Assembly (NCBI RefSeq): GCF_038397745.1
Contig: NZ_CP151636.1
Location: forward strand, 2,418,001 to 2,482,000
Reading direction: 5' to 3'
Length of the DNA stretch: 64,000 bases
DNA from: Microbacterium sp. LWH11-1.2
Lineage (GTDB): Bacteria > Actinomycetota > Actinomycetes > Actinomycetales > Microbacteriaceae
Position 1 is the first letter of the stretch. Each line of letters begins with the position of its first letter. A model generated the notes under the pieces. That model had not been told where the DNA came from. It made no database searches and saw only the letters and a list, made by a program, of their open reading frames with translations. The position numbers and the translations under genes were made by a program. This document shows, one piece after another, positions 51,592-59,248 of the stretch.

Positions 51592-52505
51592 ACGCGCACC
51601 GTGGTCGGCACCGGCGGGAGGTCCAGTTCCTCGATCACGAGCTTGACCGCCGCGCGGCTGCCGGCGTCGAGGCGCGAGGCGGGGTAGCGCACCGTGGCGT
51701 GCTCGATCACGCCGCGCGCGACGAGCACCTCCTTGTGCACCGCCCACGCGATGCCGCCCTGCAGACCGATGAGCACGAGAGGGAGCATACGACGGAAGTC
51801 CGCCCGCGCCTCCTCGACGCGCCCCTCGACGAACTGCGCGAGCACGGGAGCGAGGAGGTCGGGGAACTCACATGCGGGCATCGTGCCGACCGCGCCGCGG
51901 GCATACTCCTCGAGGCAGAACTGCGCGTTCTGCCCGCCCAGCACCGCGAAGCGGCTGTCGCCGATAGCATCGACGACAGCGCCGACCTTGGGGGCCGTCG
52001 GGGGCGCTTCGACCTTCACGGAGTCGACGCCGTCGAGACGGGCCAGCTCCGCGATCAGCGCGGGTGTCATGGCGACTCCGGTGACGCCGGGGGCGTCCTG
52101 CACCATGACCGACAGCGAGGTGGCGGCGGCGACGTCGCCGTAGAAGTCGACGAGGGTTCCGGCGGGAGGCTTGACCATGAACGGCGGCAGCACCATCAGC
52201 GCGTCGGCGCCGCCCTCTTCGGCCAGGAGCGCCTGCTCGATCGAGGTGGCCGTGGAGGTGCCGTTGACGCCGGCGATCACGGGGACGCGTCCGTCGACGA
52301 GCTGCACGACGTCGTCGAGGATGGCTCGGCGCTCCTCCGTCGTGAGGGCGAACCCTTCGCTCGCCATCCCGAAGACGGCGACGCCGTCGACTCCGGAGGC
52401 GAGCTGGAACTCGACCAGGCGGCGCAGGCCGGCGCGGTCGAGGGCGCCCGTCTCGTCGAACGGCGTCGCCAGGATGGGCATCAGGCCCTGGAGTGTCGGA
52501 GCCAT
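51588..52505 (-). CDS. DapA-family (dihydrodipicolinate synthase / keto-acid aldolase) lyase
   Basis: A 305-residue TIM-barrel lyase of the DapA/NAL superfamily. The Schiff-base lysine is Lys164 (DSVKVEAP). The motif that holds the catalytic Tyr in DHDPS and KDG aldolases (YNxP) reads Q136-D-A-P, and the GTTGE motif reads GMASEG. So chemistry differs from DHDPS, and a 2-keto-3-deoxy sugar-acid aldolase or dehydratase is likely from context. The ATG at 52505 has GGGGAAGAAG upstream; a His/Cys-rich upstream extension is rejected. It is divergent from the lactonase gene. Confidence 0.85.
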   Translation of the reverse strand: MAPTLQGLMPILATPFDETGALDRAGLRRLVEFQLASGVDGVAVFGMASEGFALTTEERRAILDDVVQLVDGRVPVIAGVNGTSTATSIEQALLAEEGGADALMVLPPFMVKPPAGTLVDFYGDVAAATSLSVMVQDAPGVTGVAMTPALIAELARLDGVDSVKVEAPPTAPKVGAVVDAIGDSRFAVLGGQNAQFCLEEYARGAVGTMPACEFPDLLAPVLAQFVEGRVEEARADFRRMLPLVLIGLQGGIAWAVHKEVLVARGVIEHATVRYPASRLDAGSRAAVKLVIEELDLPPVPTTVRV

Positions 52506-52551
52506 CGGCTTCTTCCCCGCTTCTTCATCGTGTGCGCAATTCTCGCAAGTG

Positions 52552-52565
52552 TTATGCATATTGTG
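52552..52565. promoter_or_regulatory. Shared element TTATGCATATTGTG (site B)
   Basis: One base different from the element at 47422-47435. It lies in the 101-bp divergent region between the DapA-family gene and the lactonase gene. An overlapping array of GTTATG/CATAAC half-sites follows: GTTATG at 52551, CATAAC at 52579 and GTTATG at 52586. Confidence 0.55.
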
Positions 52566-52578
52566 AGATAGTCTGCCA

Positions 52579-52591
52579 CATAACGGTTATG
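52579..52591. promoter_or_regulatory. Palindrome CATAACGGTTATG
   Basis: A perfect 6+1+6 palindrome located 16-28 bp before the lactonase start. Its half-site GTTATG is also the start of the shared element 27 bp upstream. Likely a binding site for a dimeric regulator. Confidence 0.5.
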
Positions 52592-52606
52592 ACCTACCAC
52601 TGAAAG

Positions 52607-53497
52607 ATGACACGGATGTCACGTTCCCCGCTCTCCCGCACCGTCGAGATCCTCTCCGACGCGAGATACGTCCAGGCCGAGTCGCCGCGCTGGGACGGCC
52701 GCGACGGCGGCCTCGCCTGGATCGACATGGCAACCGGCGCGTTCCACCGCGGCCGCCTCGAGCAGGGGAGAGTCGTCCCGGAATCCGCCGTGCGCGTGGG
52801 GGACCAGATCGGTGCGCCCGTCCCGCTCGCCGCGCCGGGGACCGGCTGGGCGGTCGCGGTCGACCGGGGCGTCGTCCACGTGAGCGATGCCGGCGTCGTC
52901 TCGCCGCTCGTGACGGATGTCGCGGCTCCCGGCCACTACATGAACGACGGCGGTGCAGATCCCTCCGGCCGGTTCTGGGTCGGCAGCCAGTCCATGCCGC
53001 GTGCACCGCACTGCGCGCTCTGGAGCCTCGAGCCCGACGGGACCATGACAGAGCGCCTCGCCGGGGTGACGGTCTCGAACGGGCTCGCGTTCGATCGGAC
53101 AGGATCGACCCTCTACTACATCGACACGCTCCCGCACCGGAGTATCGAGGCGTTCGACGTCGCACCCGACGGGCGTCTCTCGCGTCGTCGCACCGTCTGC
53201 GAGGTCGACGGCGGCAACCCCGACGGCATGACGATCGACGACGAGGGCATGCTGTGGGTGGCGGTGTGGGATGCCGGCGAGGTGCGACGCTACTCGCCGA
53301 CCGGGCTGCTGCTCGAGACGGTCGCTCTTCCCGCGCGTCGACCGACGGCTGTCGCGCTCGTCGATCGCCTGCTGGTGATCACGACGGCGAGCATCGGGCT
53401 GTCGCAGCCCACCGACGCGGATGGTGCGCTGCTCGGCGTCGAAGTCGAGGTCGGCGGTTCGCCGGCGTCGCCGTGGAGCGGGGAGCCGGTGCGATGA
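52607..53497 (+). CDS. SMP-30/gluconolactonase family lactonase
   Basis: A 296-residue six-bladed beta-propeller lactonase that should open a sugar lactone to the free aldonic acid. Metal-site residues are Glu in AESPRWDGRDGG, Asn-Asp in MNDGGADPSGRFWVG, Asn in VSNGLAFDRTG and Asp in PDGMTIDDEGMLWVAVWD. The start is either 52607 (TACCAC at 52595 would be a leaderless -10) or 52616, 9 nt after GAAAG. The stop overlaps the eda start (ATGA). It supplies the step between sugar dehydrogenase and sugar-acid dehydratase. Confidence 0.88.
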   Translation: MTRMSRSPLSRTVEILSDARYVQAESPRWDGRDGGLAWIDMATGAFHRGRLEQGRVVPESAVRVGDQIGAPVPLAAPGTGWAVAVDRGVVHVSDAGVVSPLVTDVAAPGHYMNDGGADPSGRFWVGSQSMPRAPHCALWSLEPDGTMTERLAGVTVSNGLAFDRTGSTLYYIDTLPHRSIEAFDVAPDGRLSRRRTVCEVDGGNPDGMTIDDEGMLWVAVWDAGEVRRYSPTGLLLETVALPARRPTAVALVDRLLVITTASIGLSQPTDADGALLGVEVEVGGSPASPWSGEPVR

Positions 53498-54135
53498 GTG
53501 TGGTCGACAACCAGCAGCTGCGGGAGCGGATCGATGCGGAGCGCATCGTCGCGATCCTCCGGGGGACCGATGTCGATGCCACGGTCGACGCGGCGCTGAC
53601 GCTGATCGACGCCGGCATCCTCACCCTGGAGATCGCCCTCACCCTGGAGGGTGCGGAAGAGGCGATCGCCCAGGTCGTGCAGACTGCTCGGCCGGAAGCG
53701 CTCATCGGCGCGGGCACGGTCCTCACCGAGGCGGACGCAGATCGCGCGCTGTCGGCCGGCGCGCAGTTCCTCGTCACGCCCACGCTCGCCGCGTCGGTGG
53801 AGTACGCCGTCCGGCAGGGCGTCGGCGTCCTGCCCGGTGTCTACACGCCGACCGAGATCCAGCGCGGCCTGGACCTGGGCGCTGCGGCGGTGAAGCTCTT
53901 CCCGGCCTCGGCTCTCGGGCCGGGGTTCATCCGCGCGGTCCGCGACCCGTTCCCGGAAGCCCGGATCATCCCCGTCGGCGGAGTGGGCGTCGACACCATA
54001 GGCGGGTACTTCGCCGCAGGAGCCTTCGCGGTCGGCGTCGGGGGACCGCTCGTCGGCGACGCGGCGACTCCCGGGGGAGATCGGATCGCGCTCGCCGCGA
54101 GAGCGCGGGAGTTCGTCGCGGCCGTCCGCAGATGA
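53494..54135 (+). CDS. eda: 2-keto-3-deoxy-6-phosphogluconate (KDPG)-type aldolase
   Basis: A 213-residue class I aldolase of the KDPG/KHG family, cleaving a 2-keto-3-deoxy (phospho)sugar acid to pyruvate and an aldehyde. The catalytic Glu46 (LEIALT) and Schiff-base Lys134 (AVKLFPAS) are present, with GAGTVL and GGVGVDTI phosphate-site loops. The ATG at 53494 overlaps the lactonase stop, with GGGGAG 8 nt upstream. No keto-deoxy sugar kinase is in the window, so whether its substrate is phosphorylated is open. A perfect terminator hairpin follows directly. Confidence 0.9.
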   Translation: MSVVDNQQLRERIDAERIVAILRGTDVDATVDAALTLIDAGILTLEIALTLEGAEEAIAQVVQTARPEALIGAGTVLTEADADRALSAGAQFLVTPTLAASVEYAVRQGVGVLPGVYTPTEIQRGLDLGAAAVKLFPASALGPGFIRAVRDPFPEARIIPVGGVGVDTIGGYFAAGAFAVGVGGPLVGDAATPGGDRIALAARAREFVAAVRR

Positions 54136-54137
54136 GA

Positions 54138-54171
54138 GAAGGGCCGGGCACCCGCAGGTGCCCGGCCCTTC
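54138..54171. terminator. Perfect 15-bp terminator stem between eda and gnd
   Basis: GAAGGGCCGGGCACC (54138-54152), loop CGCA, GGTGCCCGGCCCTTC (54157-54171), then CCCG. It begins 3 bp after the eda stop and ends 16 bp before the end of the convergent gnd gene; it can work in both directions. Confidence 0.85.
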
Positions 54172-54186
54172 CCGATCGGATGCCGA

Positions 54187-55635
54187 TCAGTGCGTGTCTT
54201 CCGCCTCGATCTCGGTGCGGTCGCCCGACCACTGCGTGTGGAAGGTGCCCGGCTTGTCGATGCGCTTGTAGGTGTGCGCGCCGAAGAAGTCGCGCTGGCC
54301 CTGCACGAGGGCAGCGGGGAGGCGGTCGGCGCGGATGCCGTCGTAGTACGACAGCGACGACGAGAACGCCGGGGCCGGGATGCCGGCCTGCGCGGCCGCG
54401 ACGACCACGCGACGCCACGGCGCCTGAGCACGCGTGATCGCTTCGGTGAAGTACGGAGCGGTCAGCAGCACGGGCAGGCCGGGTTCTGCGGCGTAGGCGT
54501 CGGCGATGCGGTTCAGGAACTGGGCGCGGATGATGCAGCCGCCGCGCCAGATCTTCGAGATCGCGCCGAGGTCGATGTTCCAGCCGTACTCGGCGGCGCC
54601 GGCACGGATCTCGTCGAAGCCCTGCGAGTACGCGACGATCTTCGACGCGTACAGCGCCAGGCGGACGTCCTCGATGAACGCGGCCTCGTCGGAGACGACG
54701 AACTCCTCGTCGGGGCCGGGCAGGGCCGTGGCGACCTCGCGCTGCTCCGGGTGCGAGGAGAGCGAACGGGCGAAGGTGGCCTCCGCGATGCCCGAGACGG
54801 GCACACCGAGGGACAGGGCGGTCTGCACGGTCCACGCGCCGGTGCCCTTGGCGCCGGCCTGGTCGAGGATGACGTCGACGAGCGGCTTGCCGGTCTCGGC
54901 GTCGACCTGGCGGAGCACCTCGGCGGTGATCTCGATCAGGTACGACTCCAGCTCGCCCCGGTTCCACTCGGCGAAGATGTCGGCGATCTCGGCGGGGGTC
55001 TTGCCCGTGCCGCGGCGGATGAGGTCGTAGGCCTCGGCGATGAGCTGCATGTCGGCGTACTCGATGCCGTTGTGCACCATCTTGACGAAGTGTCCTGCGC
55101 CGTCGTGGCCGACGTGCGTGACGCACGGCTCGCCCTCGGCGACCGCGGCGATGGACTTCAGGATCGGGCCGAGCGTGACCCACGACTCGTCCGAGCCGCC
55201 GGGCATGATCGAGGGACCCGTGAGGGCGCCCTCCTCGCCACCGGAGATCCCGGCGCCGACGAAGTTGATGCCGGTCTCGCGGACCGCCTTCTCGCGGCGG
55301 ATCGTGTCGGGGAAGTAGGCGTTGCCACCGTCGACGATGATGTCGCCCGGTTCGAAGACCTCGACCAGCGAGTCGATCACGGCATCCGTCGGGCCGCCGG
55401 CCTTGACCATGATGATCGCGGTCCGCGGCTTCTGCAGCGAATCGGCGAACTCCTGATAGGTCTGCGCGGGGACGAACCCGGCTTCCGGGTGCTCGTCGAG
55501 GAGCGTGCGGGTCTTCTCATAGCTGCGGTTGAAGATCGCCACGGTGTTGCCCTCGCGGCTGGCGAGGTTGCGGGCGAGATTCGAACCCATGACGGCGAGT
55601 CCGACGACTCCGATGTTCGCTGATGCTTCGGGCAC
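54187..55635 (-). CDS. gnd: 6-phosphogluconate dehydrogenase (decarboxylating)
   Basis: A 482-residue pentose-phosphate enzyme converting 6-phosphogluconate to ribulose 5-phosphate, CO2 and NADPH. The coenzyme motif is GLAVMGSNLARN with NRS (Arg selects NADP) after the second strand. The substrate site is GGEEGALTGPSIMPGG, and catalytic Lys lies in GHFVKMVHNGIEY. The dimer tail with SFSSSLSYYDGIRADRLPA-type sequence is complete. The GTG at 55635 has GAGGAG upstream. The length fits the long, NADP-type dimeric class. Confidence 0.96.
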   Translation of the reverse strand: MPEASANIGVVGLAVMGSNLARNLASREGNTVAIFNRSYEKTRTLLDEHPEAGFVPAQTYQEFADSLQKPRTAIIMVKAGGPTDAVIDSLVEVFEPGDIIVDGGNAYFPDTIRREKAVRETGINFVGAGISGGEEGALTGPSIMPGGSDESWVTLGPILKSIAAVAEGEPCVTHVGHDGAGHFVKMVHNGIEYADMQLIAEAYDLIRRGTGKTPAEIADIFAEWNRGELESYLIEITAEVLRQVDAETGKPLVDVILDQAGAKGTGAWTVQTALSLGVPVSGIAEATFARSLSSHPEQREVATALPGPDEEFVVSDEAAFIEDVRLALYASKIVAYSQGFDEIRAGAAEYGWNIDLGAISKIWRGGCIIRAQFLNRIADAYAAEPGLPVLLTAPYFTEAITRAQAPWRRVVVAAAQAGIPAPAFSSSLSYYDGIRADRLPAALVQGQRDFFGAHTYKRIDKPGTFHTQWSGDRTEIEAEDTH

Positions 55636-55766
55636 AGAAGGCTCCTCGATCGTGAAGAAGGGGTCCTTTTAGCGTATCGCTGTGTCACGGGTCGTTGCGC
55701 CCTGTGACATCCGCCCGCGCACGGCCCCTACGCTGGTCGGATCGAGACGTTCCGAGGAGGATCAGC

Positions 55767-56825
55767 GTGGGAGAGACCGAGACCAGACTGCGAGCGGTCG
55801 TGGCGGTGCCGCTGCCGGAGGAGCTGTGCGTGCTCATCGAGGAGCTCGAGCCGCGCCTGGAGGTCATCCGCGATCATTCGCTGACGCATCCCGCGCGGTG
55901 GGCCGCCGACTGGTCCGGCGACCCGGAGCACACGCGCACACCGGCCGAGCAGCAGGCCTTCGACGCGATGGTCGACTCGGCCGACGTCCTCTTCGGTGCT
56001 CCCGACGTCGACGCCGACGCGCTCGCGCGCACGATCGCGGCGAACCCGAGACTGCGCTGGGTCATGACGACGGCGGCGGGCGGCGGGAGCACCGTGAAGG
56101 CCGCGGGTCTCTCTCGCGCCGACCTCGACCGGGTCGTCTTCAGCACGAGTGCCGGCGTGCACGGCGGAACGCTCGCCGAGTTCTCCGTCTTCGCGGTGCT
56201 GGCCGGCGCGAAGGGGCTTCCCCGTCTGCTGGCCGACCAGCGCAGCCGGACCTGGCCCGACCGATGGCAGATGCGGCAGCTCGACGAGATGACGGTGCTG
56301 ATCGTGGGGCTCGGCGGCATCGGAGCGGAGTGCGCGCGACGCTTCCACGCCCTCGGTGCTCGGGTCTGGGGGACGACGCGCTCGGGCGAGCCCGTCGACG
56401 GCGTGGACAGGCTCGTCCCGCTCGACCGGCTCACGGACGCGGTCGGCGAGGTCGACGCGATCGTCGTGACGCTCCCCGGTACGGCGCAGACACATCACCT
56501 CATCGGGGAGGAGGTCCTCGCCGCCGTGAAGCCCGGCATGATCCTCACGAACGTGGGTCGGGGCACGGTCGTCGACGAGGTCGCCCTGCTCGAGGCGCTC
56601 GACGACGGCAGGGTGGCGTTCGCCGGTCTCGACGTGTTCGAGAACGAACCCCTCGACGCCGCATCCCCGCTGTGGGATCACCCTGGCGTGCTCGTGAGTC
56701 CGCACACGGCGGCGATCAACTCGAACGAGGAGGAGCGCATCGCGCGTCGGTTCGCCGAGAACGCCACGCGACTTCTCGACGGCCTGCCGCTGCGCGCCGT
56801 GGTCGACACGGTCGAGTTCTACTGA
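55767..56825 (+). CDS. D-2-hydroxyacid dehydrogenase
   Basis: A 352-residue NAD-dependent dehydrogenase. The Rossmann motif is GLGGIGAECARRF, followed by TTRSGE (Arg suggests NADP preference). The catalytic triad is Arg in NVGRGTVVDE, Glu in FENEPLD and His in VSPHTAAI. The substrate could be a 2-keto acid such as glyoxylate, hydroxypyruvate or pyruvate. The GTG at 55767 has GAGGAGG 8 nt upstream. It is divergent from gnd with a 131-bp gap. Confidence 0.9.
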   Translation: MGETETRLRAVVAVPLPEELCVLIEELEPRLEVIRDHSLTHPARWAADWSGDPEHTRTPAEQQAFDAMVDSADVLFGAPDVDADALARTIAANPRLRWVMTTAAGGGSTVKAAGLSRADLDRVVFSTSAGVHGGTLAEFSVFAVLAGAKGLPRLLADQRSRTWPDRWQMRQLDEMTVLIVGLGGIGAECARRFHALGARVWGTTRSGEPVDGVDRLVPLDRLTDAVGEVDAIVVTLPGTAQTHHLIGEEVLAAVKPGMILTNVGRGTVVDEVALLEALDDGRVAFAGLDVFENEPLDAASPLWDHPGVLVSPHTAAINSNEEERIARRFAENATRLLDGLPLRAVVDTVEFY

Positions 56826-56849
56826 GAGGGCGCCGAGGCGCCCGAGGGC

Positions 56850-56975
56850 TCAGTCCTTGCGGTAGCCGGAACGGCCGAGAGAGAACAGGGCGGCGAAGCT
56901 GCCGACGACGGCGCACACGCTCATCGCACCGATCAGCCACAGGAGTACGTGCGAGAGGAAGGCGCCGTCGAGCAT
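56850..56975 (-). CDS. 41-residue single-span membrane protein
   Basis: A small open frame of 41 residues: MLDGAFLSHV at the N-terminus, one membrane span of about 22 hydrophobic residues (LLWLIGAMSVCAVVGSFAAL), and a basic tail ending GYRKD, giving an N-out/C-in layout. The ATG at 56975 has GGAG 7 nt upstream. It lies between the dehydrogenase and L25 genes on the opposite strand with a 24-bp gap to its convergent neighbour. I recognise no family; the tidy span, basic tail and ribosome site argue that it is real. Confidence 0.6.
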   Translation of the reverse strand: MLDGAFLSHVLLWLIGAMSVCAVVGSFAALFSLGRSGYRKD

Positions 56976-57033
56976 GGGGTTCTCCGTGATCTGCAGATAA
57001 GGACCGGTGTCATCAGCCTATCGGGTGATCCGG

Positions 57034-57200
57034 TACCATTGATCTCGTACCTCGGCGAGGGATGCTTCTGCGCGTGCGCTGGCATCCGTTATCGACGCGG
57101 CGAAGCAAGCCCGGTGGCTTTCCTCACGCGTCTGCGTTCGAGCTCACAATTCCAAGACCACCGCGCGGCGCCTTCGCTGCGTTTCCTGAAGGAGAACCGC
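57034..57200 (+). promoter_or_regulatory. Probable promoter and long leader of the L25 gene
   Basis: TACCAT (57034-57039) is a fair -10 and implies a leader of about 155 nt. Within the leader, GGATGC (57060-57065) and GCATCC (57082-57087) form a stem with GCGC/GCGC inside. Long structured leaders before ribosomal protein genes often carry feedback control, but no known motif is recognised here. Confidence 0.35.
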
Positions 57201-57830
57201 ATGTCTGAAGACACCAAGGTCCACGCCGAGCTCCGCGAGAGCTTCGGCAAGGGCTTCGCCCGTCGCCTCCGCGCCGCCGGCAAGATCCCCGCCGTCATCT
57301 ACGGCCACGGCACCGAGCCGGTGCACGTCGCACTGCCGGGCCACCAGGTCTCGCTCATCATCCGCCGCGCCAACGCGCTGCTGGAGCTCGACATCGAGGG
57401 CAAGGAGCAGCTCGCCCTGGTCAAGGACGTCCAGAAGGACCCCGTGCACCAGATCATCGAGCACATCGACCTGCTCGTGGTGAAGAAGGGCGAGAAGGTC
57501 ACGATCGACGTCCCCGTCATCGTCACCGGCGAGTCCGCTCCCGGCACGATCGTCAACCAGGACGCCAACACCCTGTCGATCGAGGCCGAGGCCACGCACA
57601 TCCCGCAGAACCTCGAGGTCTCCGTCGAGGGGCTCGAGGAGGGCGCGCACATCACCGCCGCCGACGTGAAGCTCCCCAAGGGCTCGACCCTGCTCGCCGA
57701 CCCCGAGGTCCTCGTCGTCGCGATCTCCGTGCCGGCTGAGCAGGACCTGGGCGAGGACGACGCCGCCGCCGAGAGCACCGAGGGTGCTGCCGAGGGCGAA
57801 GCAGCAGCCGAGGAGGCCGCTGCGGAGTGA
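57201..57830 (+). CDS. rplY: Ribosomal protein L25 / general stress protein Ctc
   Basis: A 209-residue TL5/Ctc-type L25 that binds 5S rRNA. Residues 1-95 are the L25 beta-barrel (RESFGKGFARRLRAAGKIPAVIYG), 100-185 the beta C-terminal domain, and the last 30 residues an Ala/Glu-rich acidic tail. The ATG at 57201 has GAAGGAG upstream. Peptidyl-tRNA hydrolase follows 101 bp downstream, a pairing conserved in many bacteria, with a terminator-like hairpin in between. Confidence 0.96.
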   Translation: MSEDTKVHAELRESFGKGFARRLRAAGKIPAVIYGHGTEPVHVALPGHQVSLIIRRANALLELDIEGKEQLALVKDVQKDPVHQIIEHIDLLVVKKGEKVTIDVPVIVTGESAPGTIVNQDANTLSIEAEATHIPQNLEVSVEGLEEGAHITAADVKLPKGSTLLADPEVLVVAISVPAEQDLGEDDAAAESTEGAAEGEAAAEEAAAE

Positions 57831-57848
57831 TCTCCGACAGTTTCAGGA

Positions 57849-57881
57849 CAGAGGGGACGCGATCGGATCGCGTCCCCTCTG
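57849..57881 (+). terminator. Hairpin between rplY and pth
   Basis: CAGAGGGGACGCGA (57849-57862) and TCGCGTCCCCTCTG (57868-57881) form a perfect 14-bp stem with a 5-nt loop. It begins 18 bp after the L25 stop and 50 bp before pth, so pth may need read-through or its own promoter. Confidence 0.75.
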
Positions 57882-57931
57882 TCGTATCCTGACCGGGCCC
57901 CGCACAGGACCCGGCGCGAAAGGACGAGGAC

Positions 57932-58513
57932 ATGTCATCCACGTGGCTGGTGGTGGGGCTCGGCAATCCGGGCCCGCGCTACGAGGCGACCCGGCACAAC
58001 ATCGGTCAGATGGTCGTCGACGAGCTCGCGGCACGTCGCAGCGAAGCCTTCCGCGAGCACAAGGGCGGCGCACGCGTCGTCGAGACGTGGCTCAAGCCGG
58101 GCGCCGACAAGCTGGTCCTCGCCAAGCCGAACACGTTCATGAACGTGTCGGGGACCCCCGTCGCGGCACTCGCGCGCTTCTATTCGGTGCCGGTCGAGCA
58201 GGTCGTCGTCGTGCACGACGAGCTGGACATCTCCTTCGACACGGTGAAGCTCAAGACCGGTGGGGGGCACGGCGGGCACAACGGAGTGCGCGATGTCGCG
58301 CGCGCTCTCGGGACCGCCGACTTCCCGCGCGTGCGGGTGGGCATCGGCCGGCCGGCGGGACGCCAGGATCCGGCCGACTGGGTGCTCGCGCCCTTCGGCA
58401 AGGAGGAACGGCCGAACCTGCCGATCCTCATCTCGGACGCGGCGGACGCGGTCGAACTGCTCGTGGCTGAAGGCCTTCTGGCCGCCCAGCAGAAGCATCA
58501 CGCCCCGCGCTGA
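57932..58513 (+). CDS. pth: Peptidyl-tRNA hydrolase
   Basis: A 193-residue hydrolase that recycles peptidyl-tRNA. Conserved residues are Asn12 (GLGNPG) and the catalytic His22 (RHNIGQM), FMNVSG with its Asn, the Asp of VVHDELDI, and GGGHGGHNG. The ATG at 57932 follows AAAGGACGAGGA. The stop is followed by 26 bp to the convergent membrane protein gene. Confidence 0.96.
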   Translation: MSSTWLVVGLGNPGPRYEATRHNIGQMVVDELAARRSEAFREHKGGARVVETWLKPGADKLVLAKPNTFMNVSGTPVAALARFYSVPVEQVVVVHDELDISFDTVKLKTGGGHGGHNGVRDVARALGTADFPRVRVGIGRPAGRQDPADWVLAPFGKEERPNLPILISDAADAVELLVAEGLLAAQQKHHAPR

Positions 58514-58539
58514 GCCGCTGCACGGGGGCGAGGCGAGCG

Positions 58540-59226
58540 TCAGCTCGCGAAGTCGATGAACCCGGCTGCGCTGCCCGCGGAGAACGCGAAGAGCAGCACG
58601 ACGAAGAAGATCATCGGGGCGATCACTGCGACGACCAGCGCGCCGATGCCCGCGCCGCGTCCCTGCTTCTTGCGGATGGCGATGATGCCGATCACGATCG
58701 CCGCGATGCCGAGGATCGTGCCGGTCCAGAACGACAGCTCTGCCCACAGCACCTGGTCGCGGGCGGGGGAGAGCGCGCTCAGGACGTCGTCGGTCGTCGT
58801 GGAGACGCCTTCGGGCAGACGGCGCCCGATCTCGAATCCGGCGACGCCGACGACGATCGGCGTGACGACGGCGGCGACGACCGCGAAGATCAGCGCGAGG
58901 ATGCCGAGGAAGCCGGATGCGCGCGGGGCCGCGTCGGGGACCGTGTAGGCCCCGGTCGGGACGGCGTAGCCGCCGACGGGCACCTGGTAGGCCCCCGGAG
59001 GCGCCGCCTGGGGAGCGGGTGCCACGGGGTAGGCCGGAGCGGTCTGGTAGGCGGGCGGTGCCGGAGGAATGACCGGGGCCTGATACGCCGGCGGTGCCGG
59101 AGGAGCTGCCGCCGGTGCCGGCGGCGCCGCGGGGAACGCCGGGGGAGGCGGGGGGACCGCACCGAACGGCGCAGGCGGAACGGGAGGAACGGCGCCGGAC
59201 GGAGGTGGCAGCTGCGGATCGGTCAC
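58540..59226 (-). CDS. Proline/alanine-rich membrane protein (DUF4190-like)
   Basis: A 228-residue protein. Residues 2-110 are a repetitive Pro/Ala/Tyr-rich, probably disordered cytosolic region (PPAPPAYQ-type repeats). Three hydrophobic segments follow (about 118-140, 175-195 and 200-222), the last pair like the DUF4190 domain of actinobacterial membrane proteins. The function is unknown. GTG at 59226 is preferred: TAGGAT (59234-59239) sits 7 nt before it and overlaps the alternative ATG at 59235, which therefore could not be transcribed from that promoter. It is 22 bp downstream of the trpS stop. Confidence 0.72.
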   Translation of the reverse strand: MTDPQLPPPSGAVPPVPPAPFGAVPPPPPAFPAAPPAPAAAPPAPPAYQAPVIPPAPPAYQTAPAYPVAPAPQAAPPGAYQVPVGGYAVPTGAYTVPDAAPRASGFLGILALIFAVVAAVVTPIVVGVAGFEIGRRLPEGVSTTTDDVLSALSPARDQVLWAELSFWTGTILGIAAIVIGIIAIRKKQGRGAGIGALVVAVIAPMIFFVVLLFAFSAGSAAGFIDFAS

Positions 59227-59248
59227 GACCCCCATCCTAGAGGCGTGC

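Noticed and set aside
59030..59200. Short tandem repeats resembling a CRISPR array
   Set aside because: The repeated GCCGGAGGA-type text is codon repetition for the Pro/Ala-rich region of the membrane protein; no regular spacers.
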